Shown here: positions 21,256-34,886 of the stretch, one piece after another
Layout of the letters: every line of letters begins with the position of its first letter
Position numbering within the stretch: the first letter of the stretch is position 1
From: Chamaelirium japonicum
Taxonomy: Eukaryota; Streptophyta; Magnoliopsida; Liliales; Melanthiaceae
Length of the DNA stretch: 64,000 nt
NCBI GenBank assembly: GCA_947650365.1
Contig: CANTAL010000143.1
Location: 310,001-374,000 of the forward strand
Reading direction: 5' to 3'
The notes under the pieces: model-generated
The model's input: the letters and a program-made list of their open reading frames with translations, nothing else
Database searches by the model: none
What the model was told of the DNA's origin: nothing
Program-made: the position numbers and the translations under genes

Positions 21256-24200
21256 GTACGATCCATTCTAATTCATTCGTACGAACCATTCTAATTCATT
21301 CGCACGAATGTATCCATTCTAGTTCATTCGTACGATCCATTCTAGTTCATTCGTACGATCCATTCTAATTCATTCGTACGATCAATTCTAATTCATTCGT
21401 ATGATCCATTCAAATTAATTCGTATGATCCATTCTAATTCATTCGTACGATCCATTCTAATTCATTCATACAATCCATTCTAATTCATTCGCATGAATGT
21501 ATCCATTCTAATTAATTCGTACGATCCATTCTAATTCATGTGTATGATCCATTCTTATTTATTCGCACGATCCAGTCTAATGGATTCGCACGATCCATTC
21601 TAATTCATTCGCACGAATGTATCCATTCTAATTCATTCGTACGATCCATTCTAATTCATTTGCAAAAAGGTATCCATTCTAATTCATTCGTACGATCCAT
21701 TCAAATTCATTCGCACGATCAATTCTAATTCATTCGTACGATCCATTCTAATTCATTCGCACGATCCATTCTAATTCATTCGTACAATCTATTCTATTTC
21801 ATTCGTACGATCCATTCTTACTCATTCGTATGATCCATTCTAATTCATTCGGACGAATGTATCCATTCTAATTTATTCGTACGATCCATTCTAATTCATT
21901 CGTACGATCCATTCTAATTCATTCGTATGATCCATTCTAATTCATTCGTCCGATCCATTCTAATTCATTCACACGATCCATTCTAATTCATTCGTACGAT
22001 CCATTCTAATTCATTCATACAATCCATTCTAACTCATTCGTACGATCCATTCTAATTATCTCATACGATCCATTCTAATACATTCATACGATCCATTTTA
22101 ATTCATTTGCACGAATATATCCATTCTAATTTATTCGTACGATCCATTCTAATTCCTTCGTACGATCCATTCTAATTCATTCGTACGATCTATTCTAATT
22201 CATTCGTATGATCCATTCTAATTCATTCGTACGATCCATTCTAATTCCTTCGTATGATCCATTCTAATTCATTCGTACGATCCATTCTAATTCATTCGTA
22301 CAATCTATTCTAATTCATTCGTACGAATGGATACATTCATGTGAATGAATTAGAATGGATCGTACGAATGAGTAAGAATGGATCATACGAATGAAATAGA
22401 ATGGATTGCACGAATGAATTAGAATGGATCGTGTGAAAGAATTAGAATGGATTGTATGAATGAATTAGAATGGATCGTACGAAGGAATTAGAATGGATCG
22501 TACGAATGAATTAGAATGGATCGTACGAATGAATTAGAATGGATCGTACGAATGAATTAGAATGGATCATGTGAAAGAATTAGAATGGATCGTACGAATG
22601 AATTAGAATGGATCGTGCGAATGAATTAGAATAGATTGCGCGAAAGAATTAGAATGGATCGTGCGAATGAATTAGAATGGATCGTACGAATGAATTAGAA
22701 TGGATCGTACGAATGAATTAGAATAGATGGTGCGAATGAATTAGAATGGATCGTACGAATGAATTAGAATGGATCGTACGAAGGAATTAGAATGGATCGT
22801 TCGAATGAATTAGAATGGATCGTATGAATGAATTAGAATGGATCATAAGAAGGAATTAGAATGGATCGTACGAATGAATTAGAATGGATCTTACGAATGA
22901 ATTAGAATGGATCGTACGAATGAATTAGAATGGATCGTACGAATGAATTAGAATGGATACATTCATGCGAATAAATTAGAATGGATTGTACGAATGAATT
23001 TGAATGGATCGTACGAATGAATTAGAATGGATCGTACGAATAAATTAGAATGGATCGTACCAATGAGTAAGAATGGATCGTACGAATGAAATAGAATGGA
23101 TCGTGTGAAAGAATTAGAATAGATCGTATGAATGAATTAGAATTGATCGTACGAATGAAATAGAATGGATTGCACGAATGATTTAGAATGGATCATACGA
23201 ATGAATTAGAATGGATCGTGTGAAAGAATTAGAATGCATTGTATGAATGAATTAGAATGGATCATATGAATGAATTAGAATGGATCGTACGAAGGAATTA
23301 GAATGGATCGTACGAATGTTTTAGAATGGATCCTATGAATGAATTAGAATGGATCGTACGAATTAATTAGAATGGATCGTACGAATGAATTAGAATGGAT
23401 ACATTTGTGCGAATGAATTAGAATGGATCGTACGAATGGATTAGAATGGATCATACGAATGGATTAGAATGGATACATTCGTGCGAATGAATTAGAATGG
23501 ATCATACGAATGAGTAAGTATGGTCTAATTCATTCGTACGATCCATTCTTATTCATTCTTATATTCCATTCTAAGATCCAACGAATGAATTAGAATGGAT
23601 CGTACGAATGAATTAGAATAGATCGTACGAATGAATTAGAATGGATCGTGCGAATGAATTAGAATGGATACATTCGTGTGAATGAATTAGAATTGATCGT
23701 ACGAATGAATCAGAATGGATCGTGCGAATGAATTAGAATGGATCGTACGAATGAATTAGAATGGATCGTACGAATGAATTAGAATGGATCGTGCTAATGA
23801 ATTAGAATTGATCGAACGAATGAATTAGCATGGATCATGCTAATGAATTAGAATGGAACGTACGAATGAATTAGAATGGATCGTGTGAAAGAATTAGAAT
23901 GGATTAGAAAGGATTAGAATGGATCGTGTGAAAGAATTAGAATGAATTAGAATGGATCGTACGAATGAATTAGAATGGATTGTGCGAATGAAATAGAATG
24001 GACCGTACGAATGAATTAGAATGGATCATATGAATGAATTAGAATGGATACATTCGTGCGAATGAATTAGAATGGATCGGACGAATGAATTAGAATGGAT
24101 CGTACGAATGAATTAGAATGGATCAAATGAATGAATTAGAATGGTTACATTCATGCGAATGAATTAGAATGGATCGTACGAATGGATTAGAATGGATCGT

Positions 24201-24931
24201 ACAAATGAATTAGAATGGATCATACGAATGAGTAAGAATGAATCGCACGAATGAATTAGAATAGATACATTTGGGCGAATGAATTAGAATGGATCGTACT
24301 AATGAATTAGAATGGATACATTTATGCGAATGAATTAGAATGGATCGTACGAATGAATTAGAATGGATCGTATGAATGAATTAGAATGGATCGTACGAAT
24401 GAATTAGAATGGATCGTACGAATGAATTAGACTGGATCGTACGAATGAATTTGAATGGATACATTTGTGCGAATGAATCTAAATGGATTGTATGAATGAA
24501 TTACAACGGATCGTACGAATGAATTAGAATGGATCGTACGAATGAATTAGAATAGCTCATACGAATGAATTAGAATGAATCGTATGAATGAATTAGAATG
24601 GTTACATTTGTGCGAATGAATTAGAATAGATCGTACGAATGAATTAGAATGGATCGTACGAATAAATTAGAATGGATCGTGGGAATGAATTAGAATGGAT
24701 CGTACGAATGAATTAGAATGGATCCACCGAATGAGTTAGAATGGATCATACAAATGAATTAGAATGGATTGTACGAATGAATTAGAATGGATTGTGTGAA
24801 TGAATTAGAATGGATCGTATGAATGAATAAGAATTGATCGTACGAATGAATTAGAATGGATGATGCGAATGAATTAGCATGAATCGTACAAATGTATTAG
24901 AATGGATCGTACGAATGAATTAGAATGAATC
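21256..24931. repeat. Satellite macro-unit copy 3, 3676 bp
   Basis: Forward 21256-22322, reverse 22323-24931. It opens with the same variant string as copy 2 (CGTACGAACC, then two CTAGTTCATTCG monomers) and closes with the same GGATCCACCG string. The forward arm is about 1.25 kb shorter than in copy 2. The short forward insert recurs at about 23523-23575. Confidence 0.85.
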
Positions 24932-27900
24932 GTACGATCCATTCTAATTCATTCGTACGATCCATTCTAATTCATTCGCACGAATGTATCCATTCTAGTT
25001 CATTCGTACGATCCATTCTAGTTCATTCGTACGATCCATTCTAATTCATTCGTACGATCCATTCTAATTCATTCGTATGATCCATTCAAATTAATTCATA
25101 TGATCCATTCTAATTCATTCGTACGATCCATTCTAATTCATTCATACAATCCATTCTAATTCATTCGCATGAATGTATCCATTCTAATTAATTCGTACGA
25201 TCCATTCTAATTCATTCGTATGATCCATTCTTATTCATTCGCACGATCCAGTCTAATGGATTCGCACGATCCATTCTAATTCATTCGCACGAATGTATCC
25301 ATTCTAATTCATTCATACGATCCATTCTAATTCATTAATATGATCCATTCTAATTCATTCGCACGATCCATTCTAATTCATTCATACGATCCATTCTAAT
25401 TCATTCGCACGATCCATTCTAATTTATTCGTACAATCTATTCTATTTCATTCGTACGATCCATTCTTACTCATTCGTATGATCCATTCTAATTCATTCGG
25501 ACGAATGTATCCATTCTAATTTATTCGTACGATCCATTCTAATTCATTCGTACGATCCATTCTAATTCATTCGTACGATCCATTCTAATTCAATCGTCCG
25601 ATCCATTCTAATTCATTCGCATGAATGTATCCATTCTAATTCATTCGTACGGTCCATTCTAATTTATTCGCACAATCCATTCTATTTCATTCGTACGATC
25701 CATTCTTACTTATTCGTATGATCCATTATGGATACATTCGTGCAAATTAATTTGAATGGATCATACGAATGAGTAAGAATGGATTGTACGAATGAAATAG
25801 AATGGATTGTGCGAATGAATTAGAATGGATCGTACGAATGAATTAGAATGGATCGTGTGAAAGAATTAGAATGGATTGTATGAATGAATTAGAATAGATC
25901 GTATGAATGAATTAGAATGGATCGTACGAATGAATTAGAATGGATCGTACGAATGAACTAGAATGGATACATTCGTGCGAATGAATTAGAATGGATCGTA
26001 CGAATGAGTTAGAATGGATCGTACGAATGAATTAGAATGGATCTTACGAATGAATTAGAATGGATCGTGCGATCCAAGCTAATTCATTCGTTCGATCTAT
26101 TCTAATTCATTAGCATGATCCATTCTAATTCATTCGCACGATCCATTCTAATTCATTCGTACGATCCATTCTAATTCTTTCACACGATCCATTCTAATTC
26201 ATTCGTACGATCTATTCTAATTCATTCGTACGATCCATTCTAATTTCATTCGTACGATCCATTCTAATTCATTCGCTCGAATGTATCCATTCTAATCCAT
26301 TCGTACGATGTATTCTAATCCATTCGTACGATCCATTCCAATTCATTCGCATGAATGTAACCATTCTAATTCATTCATTTGATCCATTCTAATTCATTCG
26401 TACGATCCATTCTAATTCATTCGTCCGATCCATTCTAATTTATTCGCACGAATGTATCCATTCTAATCCATTCGTAAGATCCATTCTAATTCATTCGTAT
26501 GATCCATTCTAATTCACTCGTACGATCCATTCTAATTCATTAATATGATCCATTCTAATTCATTCGTACGATCCATTCTAATTCATATGCACAAAGGTAT
26601 CCATTCTAATTCATTCTTACGATCCATTCTAATTCAGGATCGTACGAATGAATTAGAATGGATACATTCGTGCGAATGAATTAGAATTGATCGTACGAAT
26701 GAATTAGAATGGATCGTGCGAATGAATTAGAATGGATCGTACGAATGAATTAGAATGGATCGTACGAATGAACTAGAATGGATACATTCGTGCGAATGAA
26801 TTAGAATGGATCGTACGAATGAATTAGAATGGATCGTACGAATGAATTAGTATGGATCTTACGAATGAATTAGAATGGATCATACGAATGAATTAGAATG
26901 GATTGTGCGAATGAATTAGAATGGATCGTACGAATGAATTAGAATGGATCTTACGAATGAATTAGAATGGATCGTACGAATGAATTAGAATGGATCGTAC
27001 GAATGAATTAGAATGGATACATTCGTACGAATGAATTAGAATAGATCGAACGAATGAATTAGAATGGATCTTACGAATGAATTAGAATGGATCAAATGAA
27101 TGAATTAGAATGGTTACATTCATGCGAATGAATTAGTATGGATCGTACGAATAAATTAGAATGGATCGTACGAATAGATTAGAATGGATACATTCGAGCG
27201 AATGAATTAGAATGGATCGTACGAATGAAATTAGAATGGATCGTACGAATGAATTAGAATAGATCGTACGAATGAATTAGAATGGATCGTACGAATGAAT
27301 TAGAATGGATCGTACGAATAAATTAGAATGGATACATTCGTCTGAATGAATTAGAATGGATCATACGAATGAGTATGAATGGATTGTACGAATGAAATAG
27401 AATAGATTGTACGAATGAATTAGAATGGATCCTACGAATGAATTAGAATGGATCGTGTGAAAGAATTAGAATGGTGTATGAATGAATTAGAATAGATCGT
27501 ATGAATGAATTAGAATGGATCAAGCGAATGAATTCGAATGGATCATACGAATTCATTCTAATTCATTCATAAAATCCATTCTAATTCTTTCACACGATCC
27601 ATTCTAATTCATTCGTACGTTCCATTCTAATTCATTAGCACGATCCATGCTAATTCATTCGTTCGATCAATTCTAATTCATTAGCACGATCTATTCTAAT
27701 TCATTCGTACGATCCATTCTAATTCCTTCGTACGATCCATTCTAATTTATTCGTACAATCTATTCTAATTTATTCGTACGATCCATTCTAATTCATTCGT
27801 ACGATCCATTCTAATTCCTTCGTATGATCCATTCTAATTCATTTGTACGATCCATTCTAATTCATTCGTGCAATCCATTCTATTTCATTCGTATGATCCA

Positions 27901-30900
27901 TTCTTACTCATTCGTACAATCCAATCTAATTCATTCACACGAATGTATCCATTCGTATGAATGACTTAGAAAAGATCGTACGAATGAATTAGAATGGATC
28001 GTACGAATGAATTAGAATGGATCGTACGAAGAAATTAGAATGGATCGTACGAATGAATTAGAATAGATCGTACGAATGAATTAGAATGGATCGTACGAAG
28101 GAATTAGAATGGATCGTACGAATGAATTAGAATGGATATATTCGTGCAAATGAATTAGAATGGATCGTATGAATGTATTAGAATGGATCGTATGAGTGAA
28201 TTAGAATGGATCGTACGAATTAATTAGAATGGATTGTATGAATGAATTAGAATGGATCGTACGAATGAATTAGAATGGATCATACGAATTAATTAGAATG
28301 GATCATACGAATGAATTAGAAAGGATCGTACGAATGAATTAGAATGGATCGTATGAATGAATTAGAATGGATACATTCGTGCGATCCATTCTAATTAATT
28401 CGCACAATCCATTCTATTTCATTCATACGATCCATTCTTAGTCATTGGTACGATCCATTCTAATTCATTCGGACGAATTTATCCATTCTAATTCATTCGT
28501 ACGAATCCATTCTAATTCATTCGTACAATCTATTCTATTTCATTCGTAAGATCCATTCAAATTCATTCGTACGATCCATTCTAAATCATTCGTACGATCC
28601 ATTCTAATTCATTCATAGGATCCATTCTAATTCATTCATACAATCCATTCTAATTCATTCGCACGAATGTATCCATTCTAATTCATTCGTACGATCAGTT
28701 CTAATTCATTCACAAAATCTATTCTAATTCATTCATACGATCCATTCTAATTCATTCACACGAATGTATCCATTCTAATTCATTCACACGATCCATTATA
28801 TTCATTCGTACGATCCATTCTTACTCATTGGTACGATCCATTCTAATTCATTCGCACGAATGTATCCATTCTAATTCATTCGTACGAATCCATTCTAATT
28901 CATTCGTACGATCCATTCTAATACATTCATACGATCCATTCTAATTCATTTGCACGAATATATCCATTCTAATTCATTCGTACGATCCATTCTAATTCCT
29001 TAGTACGATCCATTCTAATTCATTCATACGATCTATTCTAATTCATTCGTACGATCCATTCTAATTCATTCGTACGATCCATTCTAATTCCTTCGTACGA
29101 TCCATTCTAATTCATTCGCACGAATGTATCCATTCTGGTTTATTTGTACGATCCATTCTAAATCATTCGTACGATCCATTCTAATTCATTCATACGATCT
29201 ATTCTAATTCATTCATACAATCCATTCTAATTCTTTCACACGATCCATTCTAATTCATTCGTATGATCCATTCTAATTCATTCGTACGATCCATTCTAAT
29301 TCATTTGTACGATCCATTCTAATTCATTCGTACAATCCATTCTATTTCATTCGTACGATCCATTCTTACTCATTCGTATGATCCATTCTAATTCATTCGC
29401 ACGAATGTATCCATTATAATTCATTCATACAATCCATTCTAAATTATTCCGTACGATCCATTCTAATTCATTCGTACGATCGTACGAATGAATTAGAATG
29501 GATCGTACGAATGAATTAGAATAGATTGTACGAATGAATTAGAATGGATCCTACGAATGAATTAGAATGGATCGTGTGAAAGAATTAGAATGAATTGTAT
29601 GAATGAATTAGAATGGATCGTGTGAAAGAATTAGAATGAATTGTATGAATGAATTGGAATGGATCGTATGAATGAATTAGAATGTATCGTGCGAATGAAT
29701 TCGAATGGATCGCATGATCCATTCGAATAGAATGGATCGTATGAATGAATTAGAATGGATCGAGCGAATGAATTAGAATAGATTGTAGGAATGAATTAGA
29801 ATGGATCGTGCGAATGAATTAGAATGGATCGTACGAATGAATTAGAATGGATCGTACGAATGAATTAGAATGGTTCATACGAATGAATTAGAATGGATTA
29901 TACGAATGAGTAAGAATGGATCGTACGAATGAAATATAATGGATTGTACGAATGAATTAGAATGGATACATTTGTGCGAATGAATTAGAATGGATCGTAC
30001 GAATGAATTAGAATGGATCATACGAATGAATTAGAATAGATCGTACGAATGAATTAGAATGGATCTTATGAATGAATTATAATGGATCGTACGAATGGAT
30101 TAGAATGGATATATTCGTGCGAATGAATTAGAATGGATTGTATAAATGAATTAGAATGGATCGTACGAATGAATTAGAATGGATCGTACGAATGAATTAG
30201 AATGGATCGTACGAATGGATTAGAATAGATTGTACGAATGAATTAGAATGGATCCTACGAATGAATTAGAATGGATCGTGTGAAAGAATTAGAATGGATT
30301 GTATGAATGAATTAGAATGGATCGTATGAATGAATTAGAATGGATCGTGCGAATGAATTCGAATGGATCGTACGAATTCATTCTAATTCATTTATACAAT
30401 CCATTCTAATTCTTTCACACGATCTATTCTAATTCATTCGTATGTTCCATTCTAATTCATTAGCACGATCCATGCTAATTCATTCGTTCGATCAATTCTA
30501 ATTCATTTGCACGATCCATTCTAATTCATTCATACGATCCATTCTAATTCATTCATACAATCCATTCTAATTCTTTCACACGATCAATTCTAATTCATTC
30601 GTAGGATCCATTCTAACTCATTCGTATAATCCATTCTAATCCATTCGTATGATCCATACTAATTCATTCGTACGATCCATTCTAATTCATTCGTACGATC
30701 CATTCTAATTCATTCATACAATCCATTCTAATTCATTCGCACGAATGTATCCATTCTAATCCATTCGTACGATCCATTCTAATTCATTCATACGATCTAT
30801 TCTAATTCATTCGTCCGATCCATTCTAATTCATTCGCACGAATGTATCCATTCTAATTCATTCGTACGATCCATTCTAATTCATTCGTACGATCCATTCT

Positions 30901-33900
30901 AATTAATTTGTATGATCCATTCTAATTCATTCGTACGATCAATTCTAATTCATTCATACGAATCCATTCTAATTCATTCGTACAATCTATTCTATTTCAT
31001 TCGTACGATCCATTCTTACTCATTCGTATGATCCAGTCTAATTCATTCGGACGAATGTATCCATTCTAATTTTTTCGTACGATCCATTCTAATTCATTCG
31101 TACGATCCATTCTAATTCATTCGTACGATCCATTCTAATTCATTCGTCCGATCCATTCTAATTCATTCGCACGAATGTATCCATTCTAATTCATTCGTAC
31201 GATCCATTCTAATTCATTCGTACGATCCATTCTAATTCATTCGTAAGATCCATTCTAATTCATTCGTACGATCCGTTCTAATTCATTCGTACGATCCATT
31301 CTAATTCCTTCGTACGATCCATTCTAATTCATTCGCTCGAATGTATCCATTCTAATCGATTCGTACGATCCATTCTAATCCATTCGTACGATTCATTCTA
31401 ATTCATTCGCATAAATGTAACCATTCTAATTCATTCATTTGATCCATTCTAATTCATTCGTACGATCCATTCTAATTCATTAGCACGATCCATGCTAATT
31501 CATTCGTTCGATCAATTCTAATTCATTAGCACGATCCATTCAAATTCATTCGTACGATCCATTCTAATTCATTCGCACGATCCATTCTAATTCATTCATA
31601 GGATCCATTCTAATTCATTCATACGATCTATTCTAATTCTTTTACACGAATGAATTAGAATGGATCGTATGAGTGAATTAGAATGGATCGTCCGAATGAA
31701 TTAGAATGGATTGTATGAATGAATTAGAATGGATCGTACGAATGAATCAGAATGGATCATACGAATTAATTAGAATGTATCATACGAATGAATTAGAATG
31801 GATCGTACGAATGAATTAGAATAGATCGTACGAATGAATTAGAATGGATGCATTCGTGCGATCCATTCTAATTCATTCGCACAATCCATTCTATTTCATT
31901 CGTACGATCCATTCTTACTTATTGGTACGATCTATTCTTATTCATTCGCACGAATGTATCCATTCTAATTCATTCGTACGATCCATTCTAATTCATTCGT
32001 ACGATCCATTCTAATTCATTCGTACGATCCATTCTAATTCATTCGTATGATCCATTCTAATTCATTCGTACGATCCATTCTAATTCATTCGTACGATCCA
32101 TTCTAATTCATTCGTACGATCCATTCTAATTCATTCGCACAATCCATTCTATTTCATTCGTACGATCCATTCTTACTCATTGGTATGATCCATTCTAATT
32201 CATTCACACGAATGTATCCATTCTAATTCATTCGTACGAATCCATTCTAATTCATTCGTACAATCCATTCTATTTCATTCGTACGATCCATTCTTACTCA
32301 TTCGTATGATCCATTCTAATTCATTCGCACGAATGTATCCATTCTAAATCATTCGTACGATCCATTCTAATTCATTCGTACGATCCATTCTAAATCATTT
32401 GTACAATGCATTCTATTTCATTCGTACGATCAATTCTAATTCATTAGCACGATCCATTCTAATTCATTCGTACGATCCATTCAAATTCATTCGCACGATC
32501 CATTCTAATTCATTCGTGCAATCCATTCTATTTCATCCGTACGATCCATTCTTACTCATTCGTATGATCCATTCTAATTTATTCGCACGAATATATCCAT
32601 TCTAATCCATTCGTATGATCCATTCTAATCCATTCGTACGATCCATTCTAATTCATTCGCATGAATGTAACCATTCTAATTCATTCATTTGATCCATTCT
32701 AATTCATTCGTACGATCCATTCTAATTCATTCGTCCGATCCATTCTAATTCATTCACACGAATGTATCCATTCTAAACCATTCATACGATCCATTCTAAT
32801 TTATTCGTACGATCCATTCTAATTCATTCGTAAGATCCATTCTAATTCATTCGTACGATCCATTCTAATTCATTCGTACGATCCATTCTAATTCATTCGT
32901 AAGATCCATTCTAATTCATTCGTACGATCCATTCTAATTTATTCGTACGATCCATTCTAATTCATTCGCACGAATGTATCCATTCTAGTTCATCCGTACG
33001 ATCCATTCTAATTCATTCGTACGATCCATTCTAATTCATTCGCACGATCCATTCTAATTCATTCGTACGATCCATTCTAATTCATTCATACGATCCATTC
33101 TAATTCATTCGTACGATCCATTCTAATTCATTCGCACAAATGTATCCATTCTAATTCATTCGTACGATCCATTCTAATTCATTCGCACGATCCATTCTAA
33201 TTTATTCATACGATCCATTCTAATTCATTCACACGAATGTATCCATTCTAATTCATTCATACGATCCATTCTAATTCATTCGTACGATCCATTCTAATTC
33301 ACTCATACGATCCATTCTAATACATTCATACGATCCATTCTAATTCATTTGCACGAATATATCCATTCTAATTCATTCGTACGATCCATTCTAATTCCTT
33401 CGTACGATCCATTCTAATTCATTCGTACGATCTATTCTAATTCATTCGCACGAATGTATCCATTCTAATTCATTCGTACGATCCATTCTAATTCATTCGC
33501 ACGGTCCATTCTAATTCATTGGTATGATCCATTCTAATTCTTTCACACGATCCATTCTAATTCATTCGTACGATCCATTCTAATTCATTCGCACGATCCA
33601 TTCTAATTCATTCGTACGATCCATTCTAATTCATTCATTCGATCTATTCTAATTCATTCGTACGATCCATTCTAATTCATTCGCACAAATGTATCCATTC
33701 TAATTCATTCGTACGATCCATTCTAATTCACTCGCACGATCCATTCTAATTCATTCGTACGATCCATTCTAATTCATTCGTACGATCCATTCTAATTCAT
33801 TCGTATGATCTATTCTAATTAATTCGTATGATCCATTCTAATTCATTCGTATATTCCATTCTAATTCATTAGCACGATCCATTCATTCGTACGATCCATT

Positions 33901-34886
33901 CTAATTCAGGATCGTACGAATGAATTAGAATGGATACATTCGTGCGAATGAATTAGAATTGATCGTACGAATGAATTAGAATGGATCGTGCGAATGAATT
34001 AGAATGGATTGTACGAATGAATTAGAATGGATCGTACGAATAAACAAGAATGGATACATTCGTGCGAATGAATTAGAATGGATCGTATGAATGAATTAGA
34101 ATGGATCGTACGAATGAATTAGAATGGATCTTACGAATGAATTAGAATGGATCGTACGAATGAATTAGAATGGATCGTACGAATGAATTAGAATGGATAC
34201 ATTCGTGCGAATGAATTAGAATGGATCGGACGAATGAATTAGAATGGATCGTACGAATGAATTAGAATGGATCAAATGAATGAATTAGAATGGATCGTAC
34301 GAATGAATTAGAATGCATCGTACGAAAGAATTAGAATGGATATATTCGTGCGAATGAATTAGAATGGATCGTACGAATGAATTAGACTGGATCGTACGAA
34401 TGAATTTGAATGGATACATTTGTGCGAATGAATCTAAATGGATTGTATGAATGAATTACAATGGATCATACGAATGAATTAGAATGGATCGTACGAATGA
34501 ATTAGAATAGCTCATTCGAATGAATTAGAATGAATCGTATGAATGAATTAGAATGGTTACATTCGTGCGAATGAATTAAAATAGATCGTACGAATGAATT
34601 AGAATGGATCGTACGAATAAATTAGAATGGATCGTTGGAATGAATTAGAATGGATCGTACGAATGAATTAGAATGGATCCACCGAATGAGTTAGAATGGA
34701 TCATACGAATGAATTAGAATGGATTGTACGAATGAATTAGAATGGATTGTGCGAATGAATTAGAATGGATCGTATGAATGAATAAGAATGGATCGTACGA
34801 ATGAATTAGAATGGATCGTGCGAATGAATTAGCATGAATCATACGAATGTATTAGAATGGATCGTACGAATGAATTTGAATGAATC
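24932..34886. repeat. Satellite mosaic region A, about 14 alternating blocks
   Basis: Approximate blocks: F 24932-25727, R -26068, F -26635, R -27550, F -27952, R -28382, F -29486, R -30373, F -31648, R -31857, F -33907, R -34886. A small palindrome (GATCGCATGATCC) interrupts the reverse block at about 29710. The last reverse block ends with the GGATCCACCG string (about 34676) seen in the three macro-units, so it is a fourth copy of their distal arm. Confidence 0.8.
25643..25839. repeat. Hairpin orientation junction, copy 1 of 5
   Basis: Left arm 25643-25727, loop 25728-25754, right arm 25755-25839. The arms carry the same rare variants in mirror order (CTATTTCATTC, then CTTACT). The centre reads CCATTATGGATACATTCG. 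Confidence 0.8.

Noticed and set aside
21540..21728. 62-codon plus-strand ORF in the satellite
   Set aside because: It is a run of 23-bp monomers. Three monomers make 69 bases or 23 codons, so the same SNSFVRSILIHS-type words repeat. No start context, no conservation, and 28-bp monomers break the frame.
32399..32605. 68-codon plus-strand ORF in the satellite
   Set aside because: Frame artefact of the 23-bp period, with the same repeated words as the other satellite ORFs.
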